32,641 nt of DNA from Planctomycetota bacterium (GTDB lineage Bacteria; Planctomycetota; Planctomycetia; Planctomycetales; Planctomycetaceae). The stretch spans positions 1 to 32,641 of the forward strand of contig QWQF01000225.1 in assembly GCA_003669125.1 (NCBI GenBank), in the 5' to 3' direction. This document shows, piece by piece, positions 1-7,009 of this stretch; positions within the stretch are counted from its first letter, which is position 1; each line of letters starts with the position of its first letter. A program made the position numbers and the translations under genes. The notes below the pieces were generated by a model that worked only from the letters and a program-made list of their open reading frames with translations, was not told the origin of the DNA and did not search any database.

Positions 1-1301
1 ACCCAACCGGTCCCGCGACGACTAACTTGCACCAAATCCATCACGATCGCGACTTCGCTTCGGTCGTCGAGTTATTCAACATCCCGCTGCGTGACCCCGC
101 TGCGGTGACGCGCAATCAACGGAACTCGCGCCGTCCACCTGAAAGTCCGGTGGGTGTACCAGCAGGTCCTTTCCCAGCGTTGGATCAGCGAGGGCAACTG
201 GAAGTTGGCGGCCCATTCACGTTCGGAGCAGCAGTCTTGATCCAAAGCGAGGACAGCGACGAAAACGGAACGCTGGCCCTCGGCGAGGACAGCAACGGCA
301 ATGGAGCTCTTGATCCCGGCGAGGATGGCACGAACGGCAATCCGATGGATGGCGTCCTGCAATTCGGCGAGGACGTCAACGGAAACACTGTGCTGGACGT
401 CCCCGGCACGGCAAATCACGCCGCCCCGAATCATTTTCATCGGCTGCTGTCGCTCGTCGAAGTTCCTACTCGCTCGCACCGTCAGTTGGGTGATCCGCTG
501 AAGCTCACGCGAGTTCCTGGCAAACTGAATCTCAACGGCATCAACGATCCGCGAATTCTCGCAGCGCTGCTCGATGAGCGGGCGCTAATGAACGCTCCCG
601 AACGGGATCTCAACGGCAACGGAATTTTCGATGCGGCTGAAGACCTCAACGGCAACGGCATCTTCGACTACGGCCTGACCGATGCCGGCCAGCCGACCGA
701 CGAACTCTACGGTGCCGGGCCGTTAGGTATTGGCCGAGATTGGTGGTTCAACTTCCTGGTCTCGCGCGACGGAATCGATCCGACCAGCAATTTACCGTTG
801 CCAATGAGTGCGGGGATACCGTCGCCACGACCACCTCGGCCGTTCCGCGACATGGGACTGCTGCGATCCAGCCAGAGCACGACGCCGCTCTCCTCACCTG
901 TGGAGGACACTGTCTTGCGGCGTCTGCCGAATAGCATTTCCGGACGTCGATTGTTTGAACTGGGAAGCGAAAATCCGTCACCTCCAGGAGCTGACGAGTT
1001 CCTTGATGGCACGGTCGCTCCCACGTTGCGTCATCGGCTGCTGTCGAAAGTCGCCAACAACACCTCCACGCGCAGCAATTGCTTCCTGGTGTTTGTGACC
1101 ATTGGCATGTTCGAGTGCAAAGAACTGCCGAACGGGGCCACCCGCGTCGGTGCCCCGATGGATGTCGATAACGACGGCCAACCGGACACGCACCGGGCCG
1201 TGTTTATCATCGACCGCTCGATTGCCGAAGAAGCCTACGACAAGGGGAGCAAGTCGTTCGATTGGAAGAAATTGGTTCTGGCCAAGCAGCGCGTGAATTG
1301 A
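1..1301 (+). CDS. C-terminal part of a large planctomycete protein with Asp/Gly-rich repeats (5' end outside window)
   Basis: The reading frame is open from base 3 with no upstream stop, so the gene begins before the window; the TTG at 27 is only an internal codon. The visible ~430 residues contain four or five short repeats of the type D-x-N-G-x-x-x-x-G-E-D (residues ~75-125 and ~195-215 of the visible part), which resemble calcium-binding EF-hand/dockerin loops. The C-terminus has the pattern TRSNCFLVFVTIGMFE followed by a Gly-rich turn, then HRAVFIIDRS. From memory, this resembles the end of very large planctomycete proteins that accompany pseudopilin-like genes. The function is unknown; an exported or surface protein is an inference. 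Confidence is high that it is coding and low for its role. Confidence 0.75.
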   Translation, partial: PTGPATTNLHQIHHDRDFASVVELFNIPLRDPAAVTRNQRNSRRPPESPVGVPAGPFPALDQRGQLEVGGPFTFGAAVLIQSEDSDENGTLALGEDSNGNGALDPGEDGTNGNPMDGVLQFGEDVNGNTVLDVPGTANHAAPNHFHRLLSLVEVPTRSHRQLGDPLKLTRVPGKLNLNGINDPRILAALLDERALMNAPERDLNGNGIFDAAEDLNGNGIFDYGLTDAGQPTDELYGAGPLGIGRDWWFNFLVSRDGIDPTSNLPLPMSAGIPSPRPPRPFRDMGLLRSSQSTTPLSSPVEDTVLRRLPNSISGRRLFELGSENPSPPGADEFLDGTVAPTLRHRLLSKVANNTSTRSNCFLVFVTIGMFECKELPNGATRVGAPMDVDNDGQPDTHRAVFIIDRSIAEEAYDKGSKSFDWKKLVLAKQRVN

Positions 1302-1323
1302 ACATCGTCTCAGCCAACGACTT

Positions 1324-1400
1324 TTCAACGCAAAGAAACGCAAAGCTCGATGTCTGTGAAACAACTCGCCGGACTCTTTCCATTGCGTCTTTGCGTTGAA
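1324..1400. repeat. Inverted repeat with perfect 12-bp arms between two genes
   Basis: The arm TTCAACGCAAAG (1324-1335) is repeated as its exact reverse complement at 1389-1400. Next to each arm lies a second, imperfect ACGCAAAG-type unit. The interval is about 50 bases. It lies 20 bases after the stop of the preceding gene and could act as a transcription-ending hairpin, or be one copy of a dispersed repeat family. No T-run follows it. Confidence 0.6.
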
Positions 1401-1441
1401 TGTCGCCGATCCTCGAACAGCAATCCTCACTGGCAATCGTG

Positions 1442-3862
1442 ATGTCTGGACCTCAGTCGGAATCAGAACGTGATCGACGGGCCAGAGTGAGCGAGTGGAT
1501 CGCGGTCGCGTGGATTATCGGGTACGCGATTTTCTTCTTTCACTTCACGTTGCCGAACAATTCGGCATTCAGCCGCGTCGACGTCTGGCTGGAGTTGCCG
1601 AACTTGCTGTGGTCAAACGTGGTCACGCCGCCGAAGTCTCCGGCAACGAGTTGGTCGAATCTTTCGCAACGGCTCGATCTGTTCGTGGTGGCAGCGGCGA
1701 TTTGGCTCGGAAGTTGGGCGGTCGGTGGATTGCTGCTGCGAGCGATGTCGATCCCGTTGGCAACTGGCTCGGCCGAGCGGCTCGTGTGTGCGTGCGGCGT
1801 AGGACTGTCGGCCGTGTCGCTGCTGACGCTGGGCTGCGGGTTGGCGGGATGGCTGTCGCCGTGGTTGCTCGGCGGCGCGCTGGCGGTGGCCGTGATGATC
1901 GAAGCGTCGTTGTCTCTGGGAGGGCGAGGCTCCTGCCAAGCCGACGACGGACAGGACATCGGTTCGGCAGGAGTCTCGTCTGCCCTGAATCGTCGTTCGA
2001 CCTGGGAGTCACTGAAGGGATTCGTGTCGCGCGGGGAGCAGCTTCCGTATTCGCTCGTGGCGAAGAGTCTCGCCGTCGTGACCATCAGCTTGTTTCTGCT
2101 GGCGATGCTGCTGGGTTCCGCGCTGCCGCCGACCGACTTCGATGTGAAGGCGTATCACCTCACCGGGCCGAAGGAGTATTTTCTCAACGGCCAGATCACG
2201 TTTCTGCCGCACAACGTCTACACGAACTTTCCGTTCTTAACCGAGATGCTGTGTTTGCTGAGCATGGTGCTGCGGCAGGACTGGTATTGGGGCGCTCTGG
2301 CGGGGCAAGTGGTGCTGATGGGGTTTGCTCCGCTGACGGGACTGGCGTTGTTCTGCGCGGGACGGCGTTGGTTCGGAGAGACTGTCGGTTGGTTGGCGGC
2401 GGTGATTTATCTCTCGACGCCGTGGACGTACCGGCTGGCGATCATCGCGTATGTCGAGGGGGCATTGTCGTGCTATTTGTTCTTGGCGCTGTTCGCAGTG
2501 CTGCTGGCGACTGAAGCCTCTCGACACGAGGAACACCGCTCGGCATCGAATCGTTTTCTCTTGCTAGCGGGCTTCTTCTCGGGGAGCGCCATGGCGTGTA
2601 AGTATCCGGGGCTGGTCTCGGTGGTGATCCCTCTGGGGTTGGCGTGCGTCATTGTGGTTCGCAGAGGGAATTGCGGCTCTCGGATTTCTGCTCTCGGATT
2701 TCTTCCGGGGCGGCTGTGGGGAGCGATGATGTTCTTGACCGGGACGGCGCTGGCGATTGGACCTTGGTTGCTCAAGAACTTGGTGGCGACGGGGAATCCG
2801 GTTTACCCGCTGGCCTTCGGGTTGTTCGGCGGCCGAGACTGGGATGCCGCCTCGCACGCAAAGTGGCGAGCGGGACACAGTCCCAACACGTTCGCGCTCA
2901 GCGATCTTGCCGAGAAGTTCATCGATGTGACCGCGAAGGCGGATTGGCTGAGTCCACTGCTGTTTGGACTCGCGCCGCTGGCGTTGCTTTGGAAGTCGGA
3001 GGTCGGGAGTCGGAAGTCGGGACATTCCGCATTCATCCGCTGGCTGTGGCTGTTCGTCGCGTACATGTTCGCTCAGTGGTGGTTGCTGACGCATCGGATC
3101 GATCGGTTCTGGGTGCCGCTGATTCCTGTCGTGGCCTTGTTGGCGGCGTCGGGTTGTTTATGGTCGTCGAGCCGATTGTGGCGGTGCGTGTGTGGCGGGT
3201 TTGTGGTGTTTTCGGTGCTGTTCAATTTGGGATTCGTGACGACTCCGTTGTGTGGGTTCAACGCCTATCTGTCGGACCTCGATCAAGCCCGTTCAGGAGC
3301 GGAGAACACGGCGGAAGGGATTCACTACCTCAATCAGTTGGCGGACGCCGGTAAGTTACCCCGAGACGCGACCGTGTTGTGTGTCGGCGATGCGCAGGTC
3401 TTCGATGCTCGACCGCGAGTTCTCTACAACACGGTGTTCAATCAACCGATCTTCCGCGAGTGGTTGGCGGTGCGTCCGGCGAAAGACCCTCCGTGGCAAG
3501 ACTGGTCGCTGCGACCGATCGAAGAAGTACGTCGAAAGTTCGAGTCGGAAGGGGTCACTCACGTCCTAGTCAACTGGCAGGAAATCCTGCGCTATCGCAT
3601 GACGTATGGCCATTCGGACTTCGTCACTCCGCAGCGATTTGCGTGGCTGCGCGAGCAAGGATTGCTCGGCAATCCAGACGACTACGCACTGGGATTCCGA
3701 AATTTCGACTCACTGCGAACGCACGACCTTCGTCAGCAAGACGAGCAGCGTGAGGTCGAAGAGTGGGCACCGGAATTGAAGAGGGCGATCGCCGGTAAGA
3801 CGGTCTTCGTGACGTGGCAGTTGTTCCCGGTTCAGGCGGCGTCTCGCCCAAATTCGGAATGA
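1442..3862 (+). CDS. Multi-pass membrane glycosyltransferase-like protein (GT39/ArnT-type)
   Basis: An 806-residue integral membrane protein with roughly a dozen hydrophobic segments over residues ~20-590 and a soluble C-terminal part of ~200 residues. The layout fits polyprenyl-phosphate-sugar-dependent glycosyltransferases of the GT39/PMT/ArnT superfamily. The first large loop has the acidic stretch PPTDFDVKAYHL, in the place where these enzymes keep catalytic acidic residues, followed by a TNFPFLTEML helix. The substrate cannot be told. Neither ATG 1400 nor ATG 1442 has a convincing ribosome site; 1442 was preferred because 1400 is the last base of an inverted-repeat arm. The gene is unusual in carrying three repeat-like insertions in loops (1921-1986, 2676-2703, 2991-3018). 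Confidence 0.65.
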   Translation: MSGPQSESERDRRARVSEWIAVAWIIGYAIFFFHFTLPNNSAFSRVDVWLELPNLLWSNVVTPPKSPATSWSNLSQRLDLFVVAAAIWLGSWAVGGLLLRAMSIPLATGSAERLVCACGVGLSAVSLLTLGCGLAGWLSPWLLGGALAVAVMIEASLSLGGRGSCQADDGQDIGSAGVSSALNRRSTWESLKGFVSRGEQLPYSLVAKSLAVVTISLFLLAMLLGSALPPTDFDVKAYHLTGPKEYFLNGQITFLPHNVYTNFPFLTEMLCLLSMVLRQDWYWGALAGQVVLMGFAPLTGLALFCAGRRWFGETVGWLAAVIYLSTPWTYRLAIIAYVEGALSCYLFLALFAVLLATEASRHEEHRSASNRFLLLAGFFSGSAMACKYPGLVSVVIPLGLACVIVVRRGNCGSRISALGFLPGRLWGAMMFLTGTALAIGPWLLKNLVATGNPVYPLAFGLFGGRDWDAASHAKWRAGHSPNTFALSDLAEKFIDVTAKADWLSPLLFGLAPLALLWKSEVGSRKSGHSAFIRWLWLFVAYMFAQWWLLTHRIDRFWVPLIPVVALLAASGCLWSSSRLWRCVCGGFVVFSVLFNLGFVTTPLCGFNAYLSDLDQARSGAENTAEGIHYLNQLADAGKLPRDATVLCVGDAQVFDARPRVLYNTVFNQPIFREWLAVRPAKDPPWQDWSLRPIEEVRRKFESEGVTHVLVNWQEILRYRMTYGHSDFVTPQRFAWLREQGLLGNPDDYALGFRNFDSLRTHDLRQQDEQREVEEWAPELKRAIAGKTVFVTWQLFPVQAASRPNSE
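1921..1986. repeat. Imperfect palindromic repeat embedded in the glycosyltransferase gene
   Basis: The left arm AGGGCGAGGCTCCTGCC (from 1921) is mirrored by GGCAGGAGTCTCGTCTGCCCT, ending at 1986. The element is translated into a hydrophilic loop (LGGRGSCQADDG...SAGVSSAL) between membrane segments. The sequence resembles, from memory, the GGCGAGGCTCCTGCCGAGCC repeats scattered through planctomycete genomes. Confidence 0.6.
2676..2703. repeat. Perfect tandem duplication of a 14-bp unit inside the glycosyltransferase gene
   Basis: GCTCTCGGATTTCT occurs at 2676-2689 and again at 2690-2703 with no mismatch. It encodes part of a loop (GSRISALGFLPG). The length is a multiple of seven, like the other short arrays in this window. 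Confidence 0.8.
2991..3018. repeat. Four degenerate heptanucleotide repeats inside the glycosyltransferase gene
   Basis: The units are GGAAGTC, GGAGGTC, GGGAGTC and GGAAGTC, followed by a partial fifth. They encode a charged loop (KSEVGSRKSG) between two membrane segments. The seven-base period is the same as that of the long array at 21976-22080. Confidence 0.75.
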
Positions 3863-4158
3863 AACAAAACCGATTGAGTGCCTGCAGGAATCGAGGATTT
3901 CGTCAAGCCGGGTTTTCGCAACTCGGCATTGCGGCATTCCAAAGCCGTAGATATGTTGCTGCCTCAGATGGATGCTGTCGGGGCATCCTGTCTGGGTCTT
4001 GCGGGTGGTTCCCGGCTTGTGGGCAGAGTGAAACAATCAGCTCGTCGCGTGATGAGAAGTTTCCCAGCCGTTCGCAAGCGTCAACGAGTGCTCCTGCGAA
4101 GCCTGGGTCATAGAGTCGCACTGTCTGCAAAGCGGTGCTAGGTCGAGGAACTGTGTGA
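3863..4158 (+). other. Intergenic leader before the RRM gene
   Basis: These 296 bases separate the glycosyltransferase stop from the RRM start. The short reading frames here have no recognisable composition, domain or ribosome site. The only clear signal is GAGGAA at 4145-4150, a ribosome site for the next gene. Long leaders are common on cold-regulated bacterial RRM genes, but no specific regulatory fold could be identified by eye. Confidence 0.4.
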
Positions 4159-4488
4159 ATGGCTAAGAAACTTTTCGTGGGCGGTTTGGCTTGGGCGACG
4201 ACGGACGATGGGCTCCGTCAGGCGTTCGAGCGTTTTGGACAAGTGGCTGAAGCCAAGGTCATCATGGATCGTGAAACGGGCCGGTCACGTGGCTTCGGTT
4301 TCGTGAGCTTCAATGATGACGGTCAAGGCAGCGCCGCGATGGGCGAGATGGACGGCGGGCAACTCGACGGCCGGACCATCAAGGTCAACGAGGCGCAGGA
4401 GCGCGCTCCGCGTCCGGGTGGAGGCGGTGGTGGTTTCGGCGGCGGCGGTGGTGGCCGCGGTGGCCGTGGCGGATACGGCGATCGTTAA
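4159..4488 (+). CDS. RNA-binding protein, one RRM domain with glycine-rich tail
   Basis: A 109-residue cytoplasmic single-RRM protein. RNP2 is LFVGGL (residues 5-10) and RNP1 is RGFGFVSF (~44-51); the aromatic residues of RNP1 that stack on RNA are all present. The tail from ~85 is almost pure Gly with Arg (GGGGRGGRGGYGDR), like the RGG-type tails of cyanobacterial Rbp and plant GRP proteins. Bacterial members bind single-stranded RNA and several are cold-induced; that role is inferred here. The start is supported by GAGGAA nine bases upstream. The gene is transcribed alone and closed by a strong terminator. Confidence 0.92.
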   Translation: MAKKLFVGGLAWATTDDGLRQAFERFGQVAEAKVIMDRETGRSRGFGFVSFNDDGQGSAAMGEMDGGQLDGRTIKVNEAQERAPRPGGGGGGFGGGGGGRGGRGGYGDR

Positions 4489-4547
4489 CCCCGACAGTGT
4501 CCGCGACACTCCACGAAGACGCGGCACGACAATTTGAAACATCAAAG

Positions 4548-4579
4548 AAAAAGCCGGGAGTAATCCCGGCTTTTTCTAT
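4548..4579. terminator. Intrinsic terminator between convergent RRM and holB genes
   Basis: A perfect 12-bp stem (4548-4559 pairs with 4564-4575) with the four-base loop GTAA. The core is GCCGGGA/TCCCGGC, flanked by AAAAA and TTTTT, so it can end transcription from both sides. It lies 59 bases after the RRM stop and 62 bases from the holB stop. Confidence 0.93.
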
Positions 4580-4637
4580 TTTCCAGTGGCCAACACGTCG
4601 CGCATTGGCCGGATGCGAGACGCGGCCACCACGAACT

Positions 4638-5702
4638 TCAACGTCGAGTCGGACACAGCTTGCGGCCGAGGTCTTCGCACAGAGCCTCCAGGCAACGCGG
4701 AACGGAGACGTTCGACTCGATGTGTTGTTCGGTTTCAGCGACGCGCTCGAACAGACTCATCACGAACTCAAAGTCCTCCGAGGAGCGAGCCTCGAAGCGC
4801 CTCGCGAACGAAACGGCCGCTGGGAGGATCGCCGCTTGTGGCTGATCCGAAAGATGCAGCGCGGCGGCCCGAAAGAACTCGAGGCCGAAGCGAACCAGCC
4901 ACAGCGCGTTTCGCCGTTGGGTTGCCGTGTCGCCACCGATGGCTTCGATCCCAGACGTGAGCTTCTCCGCCAGCGCAAACGATTGAAAGTCTCCGCTGGC
5001 GAGTTGCTGGTACAGCGCATCGCGCAACTCGCGCAGCGCGGAGTCGAGCAATTGCGTCGCGACCGTCAAGCTGCCGCCGCTGAGTTCGGCCAATGCAACC
5101 GCCTCGGCTGGCTCAGCAACCAATTCTTGCTGCACGAGCAACTCGGCGATGTCTCGCGAGGACAGCGGATCAAATCGCACGGTCTGACAGCGTGACCGAA
5201 TCGTCGGCAACAGCGCATCGAGGTTGTCGGCGATGAGCACAATCAACGCCTTCGGCGGCGGCTCTTCCAGCGTCTTGAGGAACGCATTCGCCGCCTCGAC
5301 ATTCATCGCCGACACGTCGTCGATGATCGCGATCTTGCGATCCCCGGCCATCGGTAACCGCGACAAGTCGTAGCACAACCCCTCGCGACCACGGTTCTCC
5401 GACGGGCCGAGAAACAGGTCGATCGTGAATTCTGATTTGCCGGCTTTGCGACTGACTTCGTGCAAATCCGGGTGTGATCCAGCCATGACCTGCTTGCAGG
5501 CCGAGCACTCGCCGCAGGCCAGCAATTCTTCGTTCGAGTGCCGCTGACAGAACAAGCACTGGGCCAACGTCCGAGCAAACAGCCGTTTGCCGACTCCATC
5601 AGGACCGGCAAAAACGTACGCGTGCGAGAGTCGGCCGCGGCGTAAAGTTCGCCGGAACCACTCGACACGTTCGCCGTGTCCGCGAATCGAATCCCAGATC
5701 AT
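4638..5702 (-). CDS. holB: DNA polymerase III subunit delta' (clamp-loader ATPase-like)
   Basis: A 354-residue member of the delta'/gamma clamp-loader family, which helps load the sliding clamp at the replication fork. From the chosen start, the Walker A GPDGVGK is at ~33-39, a Cys-rich zinc module (CLFC...CGECSAC) at ~49-69, and the Walker B region IAIIDDVSAMN is followed by AANAFLKTLEEPP, the signature of this family. The Walker B keeps DD but not the DEA(D/H) of an active ATPase, as is usual in delta'. The ATG at 5702 (MIWDSIRGH) overlaps the stop of the preceding lipoyl-domain gene as ATGA, which decides the start over the longer frame from 5741. It is the last gene of the lipA operon. 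Confidence 0.9.
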   Translation of the reverse strand: MIWDSIRGHGERVEWFRRTLRRGRLSHAYVFAGPDGVGKRLFARTLAQCLFCQRHSNEELLACGECSACKQVMAGSHPDLHEVSRKAGKSEFTIDLFLGPSENRGREGLCYDLSRLPMAGDRKIAIIDDVSAMNVEAANAFLKTLEEPPPKALIVLIADNLDALLPTIRSRCQTVRFDPLSSRDIAELLVQQELVAEPAEAVALAELSGGSLTVATQLLDSALRELRDALYQQLASGDFQSFALAEKLTSGIEAIGGDTATQRRNALWLVRFGLEFFRAAALHLSDQPQAAILPAAVSFARRFEARSSEDFEFVMSLFERVAETEQHIESNVSVPRCLEALCEDLGRKLCPTRR

Positions 5703-5980
5703 GCCGATGACTCTCCCGACGAGATTTCCATCTCGATCCACCCCAGCGTGTCACCCGTCGCGATGAGGTCGTTCTCAAAGCGGCCGATCCGTCGCAACCG
5801 GCCGCTGCTGGGTGCCTCGACGTCGAACGTGACCCCTCGCAACAGCACCTCGACAACGGCATCGCCCTCGCCCACCTCTTCACCAATCTGCGTGAGCCAA
5901 GTGCTGACACGAACCGATTGCTCTCCGGCACCGAGATCCGGCAGCGTGATCGGTTGCCAGCCGGTTGTGTCGAGCATCAT
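5699..5980 (-). CDS. Lipoyl/biotinyl-like domain protein lacking the acceptor lysine
   Basis: A 93-residue stand-alone domain that follows the lipoyl/biotinyl fold pattern: LPDLGAGEQSVRVSTWL, then GEEVGEGDAVVEV, the hairpin LLRGVTFDVEAPSSGRL and GDTLGWIE. In true lipoyl domains the hairpin reads E-(T/S)-D-K-A; here the lysine position is Gly (LLRG). The protein therefore probably cannot carry lipoate or biotin at the usual site. Its start overlaps the lipA stop (ATGA, 5977-5980) and its stop overlaps the holB start in the same way, so the three are co-translated. It may be a scaffold or a partner for lipoyl synthase; this is inference. Confidence 0.8.
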   Translation of the reverse strand: MMLDTTGWQPITLPDLGAGEQSVRVSTWLTQIGEEVGEGDAVVEVLLRGVTFDVEAPSSGRLRRIGRFENDLIATGDTLGWIEMEISSGESSA

Positions 5981-6888
5981 CCTGTGATCTCCGCTGCCAT
6001 CTCGCCGGCATGATAGCTCGACCGCACGAACGGGCCGCTGGCCACCATGCCGAAACCGAGCCGCTTTGCCAGCACGCCGATCTCGTCGAACTCTTCCGGT
6101 GGCACGTAGCGATCGACCGGCAAGTGGTCGGGAGTCGGTTGCAGGTATTGCCCCAGCGTCAGCATGTCGCAACCGACGGCTCGCAGATCGGCAAAGACAT
6201 CCAGCAGCTCGTCGAGTGTCTCACCGAGCCCCAGCATCAGTCCGCTCTTGGTCGGCATGTCGGGAGCTTCGTCTTTGATCTGCTTGAGCAGATCGAGAGT
6301 TCGTTGATACTCGGCGTTACGTCGGACACGGTGATACAGGCGAGGAACCGTTTCCGTGTTGTGATTGAAGACGTCGGGCCGAGATTCGATCACGCGTGAA
6401 ATTGCCGCGCGGTTGCCCAGAAAGTCGGGAGTCAGAACTTCGACCTGCGCTCCGGTTCGTTCGCGCACGGCCAGCACGCAGCGAGCGAAGTGCTCGGCAC
6501 CACCGTCGGGCAAGTCGTCGCGAGTGACCGACGTGATGACGACGTACCGCAAGCCCAAACGCTCGGCCGCTTCAGCGACGCGTTCCGGTTCGTCCGCTTG
6601 CAGCGTCTCGGTCTTTCCTTTCGGGACCGAGCAGAATCCGCACGGCCGCGTGCAAACATTGCCGAGGACCATGAACGTCGCCGTCTGCTTCGACCAGCAC
6701 TCGGTCCGATTCGGGCACTTCGCACTTTCGCAAACCGTCTCCAGGCGGAGGTCGGCGATGACGTTGCTCGTGTAAACCATGCCGGGCTGCGGCATCGGCC
6801 GCTTGAGCCAACTCGGCAAACGGCGTTTGGCCGTGACGGGCGGAGCAACGGGCAGTGGTTCGACAGAGAGAATGTTGAGATCGATCAT
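5977..6888 (-). CDS. lipA: Lipoyl synthase (radical SAM)
   Basis: A 303-residue enzyme that inserts two sulfurs into protein-bound octanoyl chains to make lipoyl groups. The auxiliary iron-sulfur cluster motif C-x4-C-x5-C is at C53, C58 and C64, and the radical SAM motif C-x3-C-x2-C at C79, C83 and C86 (CTRPCGFC). The C-terminal FVRSSYHAGEM supplies the serine that ligates the auxiliary cluster. The length is normal for the family. It is the first gene of a tight operon with the lipoyl-like domain protein and holB, and is divergent from the sulfatase across 121 bases that must hold both promoters. lipB is not in the window. Confidence 0.97.
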   Translation of the reverse strand: MIDLNILSVEPLPVAPPVTAKRRLPSWLKRPMPQPGMVYTSNVIADLRLETVCESAKCPNRTECWSKQTATFMVLGNVCTRPCGFCSVPKGKTETLQADEPERVAEAAERLGLRYVVITSVTRDDLPDGGAEHFARCVLAVRERTGAQVEVLTPDFLGNRAAISRVIESRPDVFNHNTETVPRLYHRVRRNAEYQRTLDLLKQIKDEAPDMPTKSGLMLGLGETLDELLDVFADLRAVGCDMLTLGQYLQPTPDHLPVDRYVPPEEFDEIGVLAKRLGFGMVASGPFVRSSYHAGEMAAEITG

Positions 6889-7009
6889 GGTTGGATTGGA
6901 AGTTTAGCCACTGCGCGGTGTCAACGCTCGCGGGCAAGGTCGCGAGAATCGGGCGGAAACTAGCGAGTGAATCGACGGTTCGACATGATCTCTCGCCAAG
7001 GAGAACTCC

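Noticed and set aside
3878..4141. Possible small protein of 87 residues before the RRM gene
   Set aside because: No ribosome site, domain or coding-like composition; treated as a leader.
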